DNA of 64,000 nt from Methanobacteriaceae archaeon. Lineage in GTDB: Archaea; Methanobacteriota; Methanobacteria; Methanobacteriales; Methanobacteriaceae. Position 1 is the stretch's first letter; each line of letters opens with the position of its first letter. The translations under genes were made by a program, and so were the position numbers. Of this stretch, positions 54,536 through 64,000 are shown piece by piece. Location: NCBI GenBank assembly GCA_013403005.1, contig JACBOA010000001.1, forward strand, positions 415,040 through 479,039, given 5' to 3'. The notes under the pieces are model-generated. The model made no database searches. It saw only the letters and a program-made list of their open reading frames with translations, and was not told where the DNA came from.

Positions 54536-55027
54536 GTGAAAAAAGCTATAATATTATTGGGATGTCCTGAGTCACCCTCACAAACGCCACTGGCAGTTTA
54601 CGCCACCTTCAAACTAACTGGTATGGGTTATGAGGTTACCATTGCCGGTACACCATCTGCCAAGAAGCTCTTGGAAGTGTCTGACCCGGAAGAACATTAC
54701 ATTAAAAACAAAATCGATATTGAATCCTGTTTAGACGGACTCAATGAAGGAGATTATGATTTCCTATTGGGTTTTGTGGCTAAAGACGCTGCAGTTAGCT
54801 ATTTTGTAACCTTTTATCACATCCTCAACACCCCTAGCCTGGCCCTGGTGTTCCACCGTGATGAAGAACTACTAGAATCTTTCCAGAAAATGGTTAGGGA
54901 GAACACTGAAGCGGATATAGCCTCAGCCAGAGCATACCATAATCCCACACCCCTAAGAGTACGTCTGGATAAGGCACTGGAGAGACTGAAAAACCAGGAA
55001 AAAATGGATGAACCAGGGGGGCTGTAA
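54536..55027 (+). CDS. DUF1890-family methanogen protein
   Basis: The protein of 163 residues is conserved in methanogens as DUF1890. It begins KKAIILLGCPESPSQTPLAV, with a Rossmann-like beta-alpha start and one cysteine, and has the segment DFLLGFVAKDAAVSYFVTFY in the middle. Function unknown. It starts with GTG after GGGGTAAT and is followed after two bases by the DUF1894 gene, a pair usually found together. Confidence 0.8.
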   Translation: MKKAIILLGCPESPSQTPLAVYATFKLTGMGYEVTIAGTPSAKKLLEVSDPEEHYIKNKIDIESCLDGLNEGDYDFLLGFVAKDAAVSYFVTFYHILNTPSLALVFHRDEELLESFQKMVRENTEADIASARAYHNPTPLRVRLDKALERLKNQEKMDEPGGL

Positions 55028-55029
55028 AC

Positions 55030-55332
55030 ATGTTCTGTCTTGAAACTTATCTGAGAGAATCAGAAGATTATGAAATACACATGACCCGATCCGGATTTAA
55101 AGATTGCGCCCGGTTCATAGAAGAAAAAGCACCAGAAGTGGTGCATGTTAAACCTGGAGAAAAAATCGTGGGAGCCCGGATTATCGGAATCCCCCCAGTA
55201 CCCATTGGCATAAATGAGGAGAAGGGCACCATAATGTTACCCTACACCAAACCCTGCTACGGAACAGCAACTGTGGAGGTACCAGTTCCATCTGAAGAGA
55301 GGGAGAAAATAAGATCAGTGGGTATTGATTAA
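55030..55332 (+). CDS. DUF1894-family methanogen protein
   Basis: The small protein of 100 residues starts MFCLETYLRESEDYEIHMTR and has the Pro-rich centre IGIPPVPIGINEEKGTIMLP followed by YTKPCYGTATVEVP. This matches DUF1894. It has no known function but is restricted largely to methanogens and is coupled to DUF1890, so the two may form a complex. Confidence 0.82.
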   Translation: MFCLETYLRESEDYEIHMTRSGFKDCARFIEEKAPEVVHVKPGEKIVGARIIGIPPVPIGINEEKGTIMLPYTKPCYGTATVEVPVPSEEREKIRSVGID

Positions 55333-55359
55333 TCAGGTAATTAAAATCTCTGTGTTCCT

Positions 55360-57234
55360 TTAAATTCTCTTTTTATACTGCACTTCCTTGAATATGATCT
55401 CAAAACAAGTACCTTTAGAAGGTTTGATATTTAATTTACCATCTATCTGGTTCACCAGGTTGTGTACCAATCTCAATCCCAGGGTCTGGGTGGATTCCGG
55501 GTCCAAATCTGGGGGCAAACCCACACCATCATCTCCCAGAAGAAGGACGTAGTTGTCCTGGTGGGAATAAATCTTCAAAAAAATAGTGCCCTTTTCTTTC
55601 TGGGGAAATGCGTATTTTAAGCTGTTGGTTAAAAGTTCATTGATGATAAGTCCACAGGGAATGGCGGTTTCAATGTTGAGTCTCACATCTTCCACCAATA
55701 TTTCCCGTTTTAAATTGCTGGAAACTGAACTGTAAGTGCTGAGAAGGTTGTCAGTTAGGTTTTTAACGTAATGTTTGAAATTAACCCTATCCATTTCCCG
55801 GGACTGGTATAAATGTTCATGGAGGAGTGCCATGCTTTTTACTCTGTTCTGACTTTCACGAAGAATATTCACAGCTTCAGAGTCATTTATGAAAGCTGAT
55901 TGAAGGTTTAGGAGGCTGGATATTATCTGCATATTGTTTTTAACCCGGTGATGGATTTCCTGAAGTAGAATTTCTTTATCTTTAAGTGAGCTTTTCAGTT
56001 CCTCTTCAGCACGGATTCTTTCAGAAATATCCCGGGTAATAACAATTATTTCACCGGTTTGGGGATTTAAAATTCTGGCTGTTGACTCAACCCACACGTA
56101 TGGTCCTTGTTTATGTTTTAACCGGTAGGTAGTTTTTGTAGTTTTCTGGGAGCTTAAAAGATTTTCATGACTCTTTATAACGGTCTTAATATCATCGGGA
56201 TGTATGAATAGACAGGCATTTTTACCTTCCAGTTCTTCAGGCAGGTAGCCCATTAGTTCCAGACAATAGGGGGAGGCGTAGGTGTAATTGGTTTCAAGGT
56301 CATGGGTGGATATCATGTCTGATGCATTTTCCGCCAGCAAACGATATCTAATCTCACTTTCTTCCAGTTTTTGGGTTACATGCTTCTCATTTATGATTCC
56401 GGCCAGAACATTGGCCACTGACTGGAGAAATTCAACATCATATGAGCTGAAAATGCGATGTGAAGTAGTGTGAACTCCTAAAACACCGTAGGGATCTTCT
56501 ATCTGGCCAATGATAACGCTAACTCCACTGGTAACCTGGTGGTCAACCAATAGCTGGGGACCGGAAAAACGGGTTTCCAGTGAAAGGTCCTGAACCACCA
56601 CGGGTTTTTCGGACATTAAGGTATAACCAGCCTGAGAATTAATATCAGCAGGCACCCTGTAGGGTTTATTACCAGGATCATTCCATCCGACTCCTGCTTC
56701 CATTTCTAACTCATGATCCTCAGGTATGTATCTTAAAATTTTAGTATAATCCACTTCTAGAGAGTCAAGGAGAATTTTCACAGTTTTTTGAAAGATCTGC
56801 TTCAAGGACAGTTGTGACAATGTTAATTGACTTATCTCTGAGAGTGCTGATTGCTGTTTCAGGCGGGAGGTAAGTTCCTTTTTTATTTCCTCTTTTTTCC
56901 CCTCAGAATATTTACGACTGGATATGTCCAGGAAAACTGTGGCGTATTCATCTTCAACAGTGGGGAAAGAGAATATTTCCAGATATTTATCAAATTGGGG
57001 TAAGTATTCCTCAAAACGGACGGGTTTTTTAGTTTTTTCCAATTTTTTAAGCTTTTCTAGAATAATTGGGTCTTGGAAAACATCCTCAACCTTCTGACCG
57101 GTGGTTTCTTCTGAAGAAAGTCCGGTGAGATTCTGAAAATTTTTATTCACTTCCAAGATGACACTATCCGTGGGATTTCCCAGGGAATCCCGGATAACCC
57201 GGTGCAGCAGGATTCCATTAATGGAATTTTCCAT
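55360..57234 (-). CDS. Soluble PAS-GAF-PAS sensor histidine kinase
   Basis: The 624-residue protein has no membrane segment. It has a PAS domain (about 1-115), a GAF domain (about 145-290), a second PAS with PAC (about 297-415), a HisKA_2-type phosphoacceptor (LLQEIHHRVKNNMQIISSLL, His near 428) and a HATPase domain (ELLTNSLKYAF near 535; LLGDDGVGLPPDLD near 580). This is a typical methanogen signal kinase. No response regulator lies beside it, so its partner is elsewhere. It converges with DUF1894. Confidence 0.93.
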   Translation of the reverse strand: MENSINGILLHRVIRDSLGNPTDSVILEVNKNFQNLTGLSSEETTGQKVEDVFQDPIILEKLKKLEKTKKPVRFEEYLPQFDKYLEIFSFPTVEDEYATVFLDISSRKYSEGKKEEIKKELTSRLKQQSALSEISQLTLSQLSLKQIFQKTVKILLDSLEVDYTKILRYIPEDHELEMEAGVGWNDPGNKPYRVPADINSQAGYTLMSEKPVVVQDLSLETRFSGPQLLVDHQVTSGVSVIIGQIEDPYGVLGVHTTSHRIFSSYDVEFLQSVANVLAGIINEKHVTQKLEESEIRYRLLAENASDMISTHDLETNYTYASPYCLELMGYLPEELEGKNACLFIHPDDIKTVIKSHENLLSSQKTTKTTYRLKHKQGPYVWVESTARILNPQTGEIIVITRDISERIRAEEELKSSLKDKEILLQEIHHRVKNNMQIISSLLNLQSAFINDSEAVNILRESQNRVKSMALLHEHLYQSREMDRVNFKHYVKNLTDNLLSTYSSVSSNLKREILVEDVRLNIETAIPCGLIINELLTNSLKYAFPQKEKGTIFLKIYSHQDNYVLLLGDDGVGLPPDLDPESTQTLGLRLVHNLVNQIDGKLNIKPSKGTCFEIIFKEVQYKKRI

Positions 57235-57618
57235 TATCCGCCGGTATCTTTCATCTTTGTTTGAAATAAACTCACTTCCCTTGTTGGATTTCCTTTATTT
57301 TAGATATTTTATAATACATTGTAAGTGATAATTTTTAAATCAAACTACTATAAGAAAATTTTTTTTGGATATTTATTTTTATTACATAGCAATTTAGAAT
57401 ATTTTATCGGAAATTAATATCAAAGAATATGCGAGCATGTTTTTTTTTGTTTCAGAGGCTATTCCAGTAAAACAAGGATTGAAACCCAAATAGAATAGGT
57501 AAAATAATAGAAAATTAGATAATTAAGTAAAAGAAAATATTAAAATCTCATGTCTTAAAGATTTTAAGGGTGTTAATTGAGGCTTTTAATAAATAATAAA
57601 TAATTACGGGTGTTTAGT
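57235..57618. other. Intergenic gap upstream of the sensor kinase
   Basis: 384 bases separating the divergent kinase gene and a small unknown gene. A nine-T run near 57440-57449 and a single GGATTGAAAC at about 57476-57485 are visible. The latter looks like a CRISPR-repeat tail but does not recur. No gene seen. Confidence 0.45.
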
Positions 57619-57939
57619 ATGAATCTTATTCCACATAAAGTTATTCCTAATAAGGTTTATCCATGGCTGTTCATGGGCTTTGATTTAGAGGATTTGACTC
57701 TTATGGGTTTAATGGCTCATACATGGGCCAGGCATTATAAGGATTTGGAGGATTTGGTGGATGATGCACCTAAAGCACCTAAAAAGAGGATGATAATCCA
57801 CCATCCCGACATCCCGGAAGGTAACAATAATTACTATCATAAAAATAGGGAGATTTGGAGAGTGCAATTTAAGGATAGCAACTATTACCATGGTGGTGGT
57901 AAGCACCGTGTCAGTGAATTAGCAAAGTCAAGAAAATAA
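57619..57939 (+). CDS. Small unknown protein
   Basis: The protein of 106 residues is rich in His, Lys, Asn and Tyr, with an N-terminal hydrophobic part (VYPWLFMGFDLEDLTLMGLM) and a polar C-terminus (NNNYYHKNREIW, YYHGGGKHRVSE). I recognise no family. The GGTG just upstream favours the ATG at 57619 over GTG 57610. Clustered histidines could bind a metal, but nothing proves this. It is transcribed alone. Confidence 0.6.
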   Translation: MNLIPHKVIPNKVYPWLFMGFDLEDLTLMGLMAHTWARHYKDLEDLVDDAPKAPKKRMIIHHPDIPEGNNNYYHKNREIWRVQFKDSNYYHGGGKHRVSELAKSRK

Positions 57940-58128
57940 AGGTTAGAGAAATCCAGGTCAAGGGAGTAAAGTCCAGTGAATAAAAAATAAATAAATTTGG
58001 TCAATGATGTTTTGAATAATATTTGATAATATTTGAATAATTTGGGATTGTTTTGTAAAGTTCTGGGTAATATATCTCTTCTTTTTTATCTTTTTTTTTA
58101 TCTCTTTTTTTATATATTAGGGAGTGTT

Positions 58129-58557
58129 TTAATCTCCAAACTTTACAATCTCTTTAGGTTTCAAATTACTCTCCCAATCCCAGAAATGAGCTTCACCCTT
58201 TGAAACACGGAAAACAACCAGGAGGGGACTTTCAGCTGTGAGTCCGAAATCCTTTAAAAATGGACGGTCTTCTATAACCCTCTTTTTAATCTCTGGGTCA
58301 TCTAATAACTCCGCTTCTCCAGCCACTCTCAGCATGGTCCCAGCCATCTCATCTGGCTTATGGAAGGCAAATTCCACTTTACTGTTTTCTTTTAACTGAC
58401 GCACCAAGTCTTTCATGGCAGCAGTCTGGAAGTAAAAACCAGTTTCATCAGCAAACCACATTCCCATACCCCTAACCCGGGGCTGGTCCCCATCAACAGT
58501 TGCCAGCCAGGCAACAGGATTTTCATTGGCAAACTTCACACAATCAGCAAATTCCAT
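58129..58557 (-). CDS. Pyridoxamine-phosphate-oxidase-like flavin-binding protein
   Basis: The protein of 142 residues has the split-barrel fold that binds FMN or F420. The segments NPVAWLATVDGDQPRVRGMG, ETGFYFQTAAMKDLVRQLKE and AHFWDW are typical of small archaeal members. It likely reduces or stores a flavin or acts on an unknown substrate. A G-rich SD (AAGGGGGAA) precedes the ATG. Confidence 0.85.
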   Translation of the reverse strand: MEFADCVKFANENPVAWLATVDGDQPRVRGMGMWFADETGFYFQTAAMKDLVRQLKENSKVEFAFHKPDEMAGTMLRVAGEAELLDDPEIKKRVIEDRPFLKDFGLTAESPLLVVFRVSKGEAHFWDWESNLKPKEIVKFGD

Positions 58558-58872
58558 AGAAAAATTCCCCCTTTATTTTTTAAATTATCCAAAATCTCTT
58601 AACAACCTTTTATTTTTACATTTTTTTTAACCTTTCAGGAAAATCTTACAGATCTTCCTGATATTATTATATGTTTATTAAGGTTATAAATTACCCTATA
58701 TAATTACCCGTATAATAGGGGAGGCTTAAGGGGAGTGGTAAGTTTAGCTAGGTTCATGAGCTAGGTCATGGTATGAGAAGTGAAGGTAGAGTGATGATTT
58801 ATATATGGCGAGGACCATATTACTGAGTGTATAGGAAATAAAAATGCTTAACAGTCTTTTAAGAGGTTTTTA
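58558..58872 (+). promoter_or_regulatory. Promoter and long leader of metE
   Basis: TATA-like CCTATATAATTA near 58694 would start a leader of about 150 bases before metE. The leader is purine-rich and contains a near-perfect direct repeat, AGCTAGGTTCATG then AGCTAGGTCATG (58746-58770), which also has CATGAGCTAGGTCATG symmetry. I could not match it to a known riboswitch. GAGGT close to 58873 is the SD. Confidence 0.4.
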
Positions 58873-59850
58873 ATGTTAACTACAGTAGTTGGGAGCTACC
58901 CTTCCCCTCCCCATGAACCTGCATCCCTCACTTCTAAGATATCATCCCTCCTGGGAAATTACGATCCCTTTAAGTTGGCAGTGGAATACGCAGCCTCAGA
59001 GCAGATCAAAGCAGGTATCAACATCATTTCCACAGGACAGGTACGGGGAGATATGGTGGAGATATTCTCACGCCACATCCCTGGAATGGCCTGGGAGGAG
59101 GGAACCTCCAAAATCAAAGGAAAAATACTCCCCTTAAACTATTCCATCGGTGCTGAGGATATAAAAATCGCCCTAAAAATTGCCAAAAACCTATCTAAAG
59201 ACTTCCAATCAAGCCCGGATCCAATAAAAAATGGTGAATTTCAGGAAAAGGCACGGGGAGTTAAGGGCATCATAACCGGACCCACCACACTGGCCTTATC
59301 CTCCCGAATCGAAGGATTCTACACCCTCAAAACCCGGGATAAAGCCATAATTGACCTGGCATATGCTCTGAACAAAGAAGCCAAATATCTGGAAAAAGCA
59401 GGGGCAGCCATGATACAATTCGACGAACCCTTCCTCTCCACAGGCATGGCAGATATTAAAACAGCTTACAAGGCCATAGAAATAGCCACCACTGACATAA
59501 AGGTGCCCCTGGCCATGCATGTTTGTGGGGATGTGGGCCAGGTATTTGAAGAACTCCTCCAATTCCCGGTGGACATCATTGACTGTGAATTCGCAGGGAT
59601 GGGCAAAAATTTGCAGTTACTGGAAAATGTGAAGCTCAAGGATAAGAAGATCGGTTTTGGCTGTGTTGACACCAAAACAGAGAGGGTAGAAAGTACACTT
59701 GAAATCCAGAAACTCCTGGAAAAGGGAGTGGAACTGGTTGGAAAAGATAAGCTGATTGTTGACCCGGATTGTGGAATGCGCACCTTACCACAAGAGGTGG
59801 CTTTTAATAAACTGAAAAATATGACGGAGGTAGTGGGATGGCTATCCTGA
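58873..59850 (+). CDS. metE: Archaeal methionine synthase (MetE-core)
   Basis: This is the short archaeal core enzyme of 325 residues. It transfers a methyl group, in methanogens from a methylcorrinoid, to homocysteine. It starts MLTTVVGSYPSPP and has the zinc ligands His216 and Cys218 (MHVCGDVG), an acidic ligand between, and Cys300 in VDPDCGMRTL. The N-terminal half of plant/bacterial MetE is absent, as expected. It overlaps thyA by 13 bases. Confidence 0.93.
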   Translation: MLTTVVGSYPSPPHEPASLTSKISSLLGNYDPFKLAVEYAASEQIKAGINIISTGQVRGDMVEIFSRHIPGMAWEEGTSKIKGKILPLNYSIGAEDIKIALKIAKNLSKDFQSSPDPIKNGEFQEKARGVKGIITGPTTLALSSRIEGFYTLKTRDKAIIDLAYALNKEAKYLEKAGAAMIQFDEPFLSTGMADIKTAYKAIEIATTDIKVPLAMHVCGDVGQVFEELLQFPVDIIDCEFAGMGKNLQLLENVKLKDKKIGFGCVDTKTERVESTLEIQKLLEKGVELVGKDKLIVDPDCGMRTLPQEVAFNKLKNMTEVVGWLS

Positions 59851-60455
59851 TTAAAACACCCACCATAAGAAGGGGATGGGAAACACTGGTTAAAAGGGTA
59901 ATGCAGAATGGTTCTGAGATAAAGGATGAAAGAGGTTCCCTCACCCTGGAACTTCTAAACACAGTAGTTACCATTAACAATCCCCTGGAACTGGAGATCC
60001 CTGATGGTTACTTCTGGAGTGGGGAGAAACTGGAAATCTACGCAGAACAATTTTTAAGTGATGATAAACAGGGATTCGTATACACCTATGGAAACCGGCT
60101 GCGAGAACACTTCGAAGGCATCGACCAGATAGGTGAAGCTATCAAGCGCCTTAAAAACTGCAAAGAATCTAGGAGGGCTATTTCTGTTACCTGGGACCCT
60201 ACCACAGACACCCGACAGGATGAGGTGCCCTGCATGATCCTGGTGGACTTTAAAATCAGAGATGGGAAACTACACACCACAGGATTATGGCGCTCCCATG
60301 ATATATACGGGGCCTGGTTCCCCAATGCAGTGGGATTAGCCCACCTGTCTGAGTATGTGGCTGGAGAAGTGGGAGTGGAAGTGGGAACCCTCACCATACA
60401 CTCCATCAGCGCCCACATATACCAGGTGAACTTTGAAGAGGCTTTAAGAGTATAA
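59838..60455 (+). CDS. thyA: Archaeal thymidylate synthase (ThyA-like)
   Basis: The 205-residue enzyme methylates dUMP using a methylene-pterin. The catalytic cysteine is Cys132 in DEVPCMILVDF. Flanking elements VYTYGNRLREHF, SRRAISVTWDP and GLWRSHDIYGAWFPN are conserved. The archaeal form is shorter than bacterial ThyA and should use methylene-tetrahydromethanopterin. GGAGGT precedes the ATG inside the metE end. Linked to metE and mch, both pterin-dependent C1 steps. Confidence 0.93.
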   Translation: MAILIKTPTIRRGWETLVKRVMQNGSEIKDERGSLTLELLNTVVTINNPLELEIPDGYFWSGEKLEIYAEQFLSDDKQGFVYTYGNRLREHFEGIDQIGEAIKRLKNCKESRRAISVTWDPTTDTRQDEVPCMILVDFKIRDGKLHTTGLWRSHDIYGAWFPNAVGLAHLSEYVAGEVGVEVGTLTIHSISAHIYQVNFEEALRV

Positions 60456-60637
60456 TCTATCTTTCTGGAAAGGAAAAACTCTTCATATATAATTTTCTAA
60501 AATTAAATAAAAAAACTTAAAAATCCCTATAGATTAAAGAGATTTAATGGATAAATGGATGGTGGCCAAGTATAGTGCAGTGAAAAACATCAGGCCTTAA
60601 TATCCATTATAAACTCAATTTCATGGGAAGTGAAGAG

Positions 60638-61600
<963 letters not shown>

Positions 61601-61805
61601 GGAATCTTATATGAATTGTAGGAGCAATTCTACCATTCATCTACAACTTTTTTTCTAATCAAGCCTTTTTTTTATCAGTTGGAATATCTATTAATCCACT
61701 TAAAAAATTTAGTTTTCAAAATCATAAAAGAAGTACTTATAGACAAGAATTAAGTAAAAAAATAGAATAGGGATATGTATTTTTTTTATCCCGTTTCAAA
61801 GTAGT

Positions 61806-62513
61806 TTATGTTTTTTTAACCGAACCTCCACCGTTTATCTGCTGGTTTACCTGGGGACTACCAGTATAGGATACCTCTCCAGCCCCGTTAATAATGGCGT
61901 TGAGAACATCTACCACATTCAGAGCTGCCTTACCCGAACCATTGATGGTGACACTGGCGGTGTAGCTTTGCAACCCACTGGCTGAGTAGTCACCGGCTCC
62001 GGCAATGATGATGGTCTGCTCCCGGGCAGTGCCAGACATATTCATCTTCCCAGCTCCATTGATCTTCACTATGAGTTTCTCCAGGTTCAATCCCCCTAGA
62101 TTACCATTTCCAGAACCATTGATGTTAATGGTCAGACTCTGGGTGTTAAGACTGTTGGTTTGTATTTGGCCTGCTCCAGCTATTTCCAACAGATTAAGGT
62201 CTTTAACAGTCACATAGAAGTTAATAGGTTTGGTTGCCACTGGAGTGTTAGGATCAAAGCTGATGGAAAGCTTATTATCATTTACACTGGTTTTTATTTT
62301 AGGAACAATATTGTCCTCAGCTTCTATGGTCAGAGAATCACTACTTCCCTGGGTTATAATCAGGTTACCCTGCCCGTTTAAGGATATCTGGTTAAAACCC
62401 TGCACATTCTGACTTTGGTTGATGAGGTTCCCTGATCCAGTTCCCTGCCAGATGCATCCAGATAGTGCCACCACCAAACAAAGCACCAATCCTACAATTA
62501 TATAATTCTTCAA
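61806..62513 (-). CDS. GIN-domain (DUF2807) lipoprotein
   Basis: The protein has 235 residues. The N-terminal signal ends in the lipobox VALSGC, so the mature Cys would be lipid-linked on the cell surface. The rest is a beta-helix-like GIN domain with repeated NGSGNGNL, NGAGKMNMSG, AGAGDYSASG and NGAGEVSYTG units. In bacteria such domains act as adhesin heads or in stress-induced membrane protection. The gene is alone on its strand. Confidence 0.88.
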   Translation of the reverse strand: MKNYIIVGLVLCLVVALSGCIWQGTGSGNLINQSQNVQGFNQISLNGQGNLIITQGSSDSLTIEAEDNIVPKIKTSVNDNKLSISFDPNTPVATKPINFYVTVKDLNLLEIAGAGQIQTNSLNTQSLTININGSGNGNLGGLNLEKLIVKINGAGKMNMSGTAREQTIIIAGAGDYSASGLQSYTASVTINGSGKAALNVVDVLNAIINGAGEVSYTGSPQVNQQINGGGSVKKT

Positions 62514-62790
62514 ATAATTCCCCCTTATATTAATTTAGTAAACTTTAATTTAGATTTAATACCATATAAAATGTTTAGCATTGAAATGAGGATGGTCAGA
62601 GGATTAAATTCATACTAGTAGAAATTTTCCCAATTAAAAGTACTATATGTGATTATTTTTTAATTTAAAATCTCAATAAGTCATTCTCATCTATATAAAG
62701 AATTTAATACAAGATAAGTGAATAAGAATATTTTAAAGGTAAAGAATAAAATTAAATTTGTCAATTGACATTTCTATTTAGTGTGATAAT

Positions 62791-63249
62791 ATGAAGATTG
62801 GAATCTGCGACACCACTTTTGCTCGTTACGATATGGCCTCTGCTGCTATTAATGAAATAAAACAACACGTGGGCAATAACAAGATTATTCGAAGAACAGT
62901 TCCTGGTGTGAAAGATTTGCCAGTGGCCTGTAAAAAACTCATTGAAGAAGAGGGATGTGAAGTGGTAATGGCCCTGGGAATGCCGGGTCCTGAGAAGATA
63001 GATAAAGTATGTGCCCATGAAGCATCCACCGGACTCATACAGGCCCAGCTTATGACCAACACCCATATCCTGGAAGTTTTCGTACACGAAGATGAGGGAG
63101 CCGATGAAAAGGACCTGAAATTCCTGGCAGATAACCGTGCCCGTGAGCACGCCCAGAATCTGGTTAAAATGTTCTTCAAACCTGGTGCACTGGAAAAAGA
63201 GGCTGGAATGGGGATGAGAGAGGGTCATCCAGATAAAGGGCCCTTATGA
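62791..63249 (+). CDS. ribC: Archaeal riboflavin synthase
   Basis: It converts two lumazines into riboflavin. The 152-residue enzyme resembles lumazine synthase rather than bacterial RibE, as in archaea. It starts MKIGICDTTFARYDMASAAI and has TVPGVKDLPVACKKL and ALGMPGPEKIDKVCAHEAST, the family's substrate loops. The C-terminus MGMREGHPDKGPL is typical. Transcribed alone between a lipoprotein and an ABC ATPase. Confidence 0.93.
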   Translation: MKIGICDTTFARYDMASAAINEIKQHVGNNKIIRRTVPGVKDLPVACKKLIEEEGCEVVMALGMPGPEKIDKVCAHEASTGLIQAQLMTNTHILEVFVHEDEGADEKDLKFLADNRAREHAQNLVKMFFKPGALEKEAGMGMREGHPDKGPL

Positions 63250-63338
63250 ATATCTAATATCTTTTCATACTCAGTTTAATAGGTATCTAAAAAAAATAGT
63301 AATAATATTAGATGGGGATTTTTAAAAGTTCGAACTAT

Positions 63339-63989
63339 TTATGTTTTTATCTTCCCATCTAACATTTCAATGGTTCTTTCAGCCAGACTTGCCACATTCA
63401 GGTCATGGGTGACCATGATCAGAGTTACATTTTCTTTTTTATGAAGATCCTCCAGGAGCTGGAGGATTATCTGACCGTTTTTAGAATCCAGGGAACCTGT
63501 TGGCTCGTCAGCCAGAATAATGGAAGGTTTATTGGCCAGGGACCGGGCAATAGCCACCCTTTGCCTTTCACCACCTGAAAGCGCGGTTGGTTTTCTATCA
63601 ACCTTATCAGAGAGATTCATATACTCCAGGAGCTTTAAAGCCCTGTTTCTCATCTTCTTACTGGAGATGCCACTCTCGTACATGGGTATCTCCACATTTT
63701 CCAGTACACTTAAATTGGGGATGAGGTTGTGCAGCTGGAAAATGAAGCCGATCTCCTTAGAACGGAATTCACTCAGATCCTTCTTATCAGTGAGATTATA
63801 ACCAGCCACCCGAATTTCACCCTCATCTGGCCGGTCCAGGGCTCCGATCATGTTAAGGAGGGTGGATTTACCAGACCCTGACGGGCCGATAATGGAGACG
63901 TATTCTCCTTTTTTGATTTCAAGGTCGATACCATTAAGTGCGGTTATCTTCCCCTGGTCAAATCCTTTTTTGAGATTTTTTATTTCCAC
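63339..63989 (-). CDS. MacB/LolD-type ABC transporter ATPase
   Basis: The 216-residue ATPase is complete, with all motifs in order: Walker A GPSGSGKST, Q-loop GFIFQLHNL, signature LSGGERQRVAIARSL, Walker B IILADEPTGSLDS and H-loop MVTHDLNVAS. A GTG start has AGGAAAA upstream at the window edge. The permease partner is probably beyond 64000. It contrasts with the ATPase at 17944-18630, which has lost these motifs. Confidence 0.93.
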   Translation of the reverse strand: MEIKNLKKGFDQGKITALNGIDLEIKKGEYVSIIGPSGSGKSTLLNMIGALDRPDEGEIRVAGYNLTDKKDLSEFRSKEIGFIFQLHNLIPNLSVLENVEIPMYESGISSKKMRNRALKLLEYMNLSDKVDRKPTALSGGERQRVAIARSLANKPSIILADEPTGSLDSKNGQIILQLLEDLHKKENVTLIMVTHDLNVASLAERTIEMLDGKIKT

Positions 63990-64000
63990 AATATTTTCCT

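Noticed and set aside
57470..57490. GGATTGAAAC resembling the tail of a CRISPR repeat
   Set aside because: It occurs once only; no regularly spaced copies, spacers or cas genes are near, so there is no array.

Overview
The window looks like a chromosomal segment of a methanogenic archaeon of the order Methanobacteriales, most likely a Methanobacterium. The evidence is the methanopterin cyclohydrolase Mch, archaeal riboflavin synthase, the archaeal MetE and ThyA, the proteasome-activating nucleotidase PAN, LonB, aMBF1 and NikR. A run of Mur-ligase, MraY-like and ATP-grasp genes fits pseudomurein (not murein) wall synthesis. Intergenic DNA is very AT-rich, promoters carry archaeal TATA boxes, and most genes have purine-rich Shine-Dalgarno (SD) sites. 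The species assignment is inference.

Layout. 0.2-3.7 kb: a P-type cation ATPase and a cobalamin-pathway reductase. 4-9 kb: an arsenic locus around one divergent, palindromic promoter. Leftwards run arsR, acr3, three DsrE-like proteins, an Fe-S protein and a decayed ORF; rightwards run arsC, a DUF166 protein and a thioredoxin-like protein. 9-13 kb: an ArsP-type permease, a zinc-ribbon peptide, a P5C-reductase-like protein, a broken second copy of the thioredoxin-like gene, and a multi-cluster Fe-S protein. 13.3-17.5 kb: the most interesting part, a crcB-type fluoride riboswitch heading a minus-strand operon of a CPA2-type antiporter, an unknown terpenoid-cyclase-fold protein, enolase and inorganic pyrophosphatase. 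The last two are classic fluoride-sensitive enzymes. 17.9-20.4 kb: a small ABC system whose ATPase has lost its catalytic motifs, and a HepT/MntA toxin-antitoxin pair. 20.8-31 kb: pan, aMBF1 and the pseudomurein-type cluster with membrane and secreted proteins of unknown function. 31-35.5 kb: hydrogenase protease, methyltransferase, nikR, a CBS protein, two tRNA-Gly genes and a TrkA-like protein. 35.6-41.6 kb: cobQ, lonB and a DEAD-box helicase.

41.6-47.7 kb holds a bacterial-style partner-switching set: SpoIIE-like phosphatase, RsbW-like kinase, STAS antagonist, and a HATPase-GNAT fusion. An acetolactate-synthase-like enzyme lies inside it. Archaea have no sigma factors, so the regulated target is unknown. 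47.9-64 kb: two DUF5518 membrane proteins, prs, hypAB, a DUF354 protein, tRNA-Ala, DUF1890/DUF1894, a soluble sensor kinase, the metE-thyA-mch one-carbon group, a GIN-domain lipoprotein, ribC and a normal MacB-type ABC ATPase.

The genes form two stress islands (arsenic, fluoride) inserted between or alongside core methanogen genes. Nickel handling recurs (nikR, hypA, hypB, hydrogenase protease), as expected for a hydrogenase-dependent methanogen. All functional calls are from motif recognition by eye; no database search was possible.
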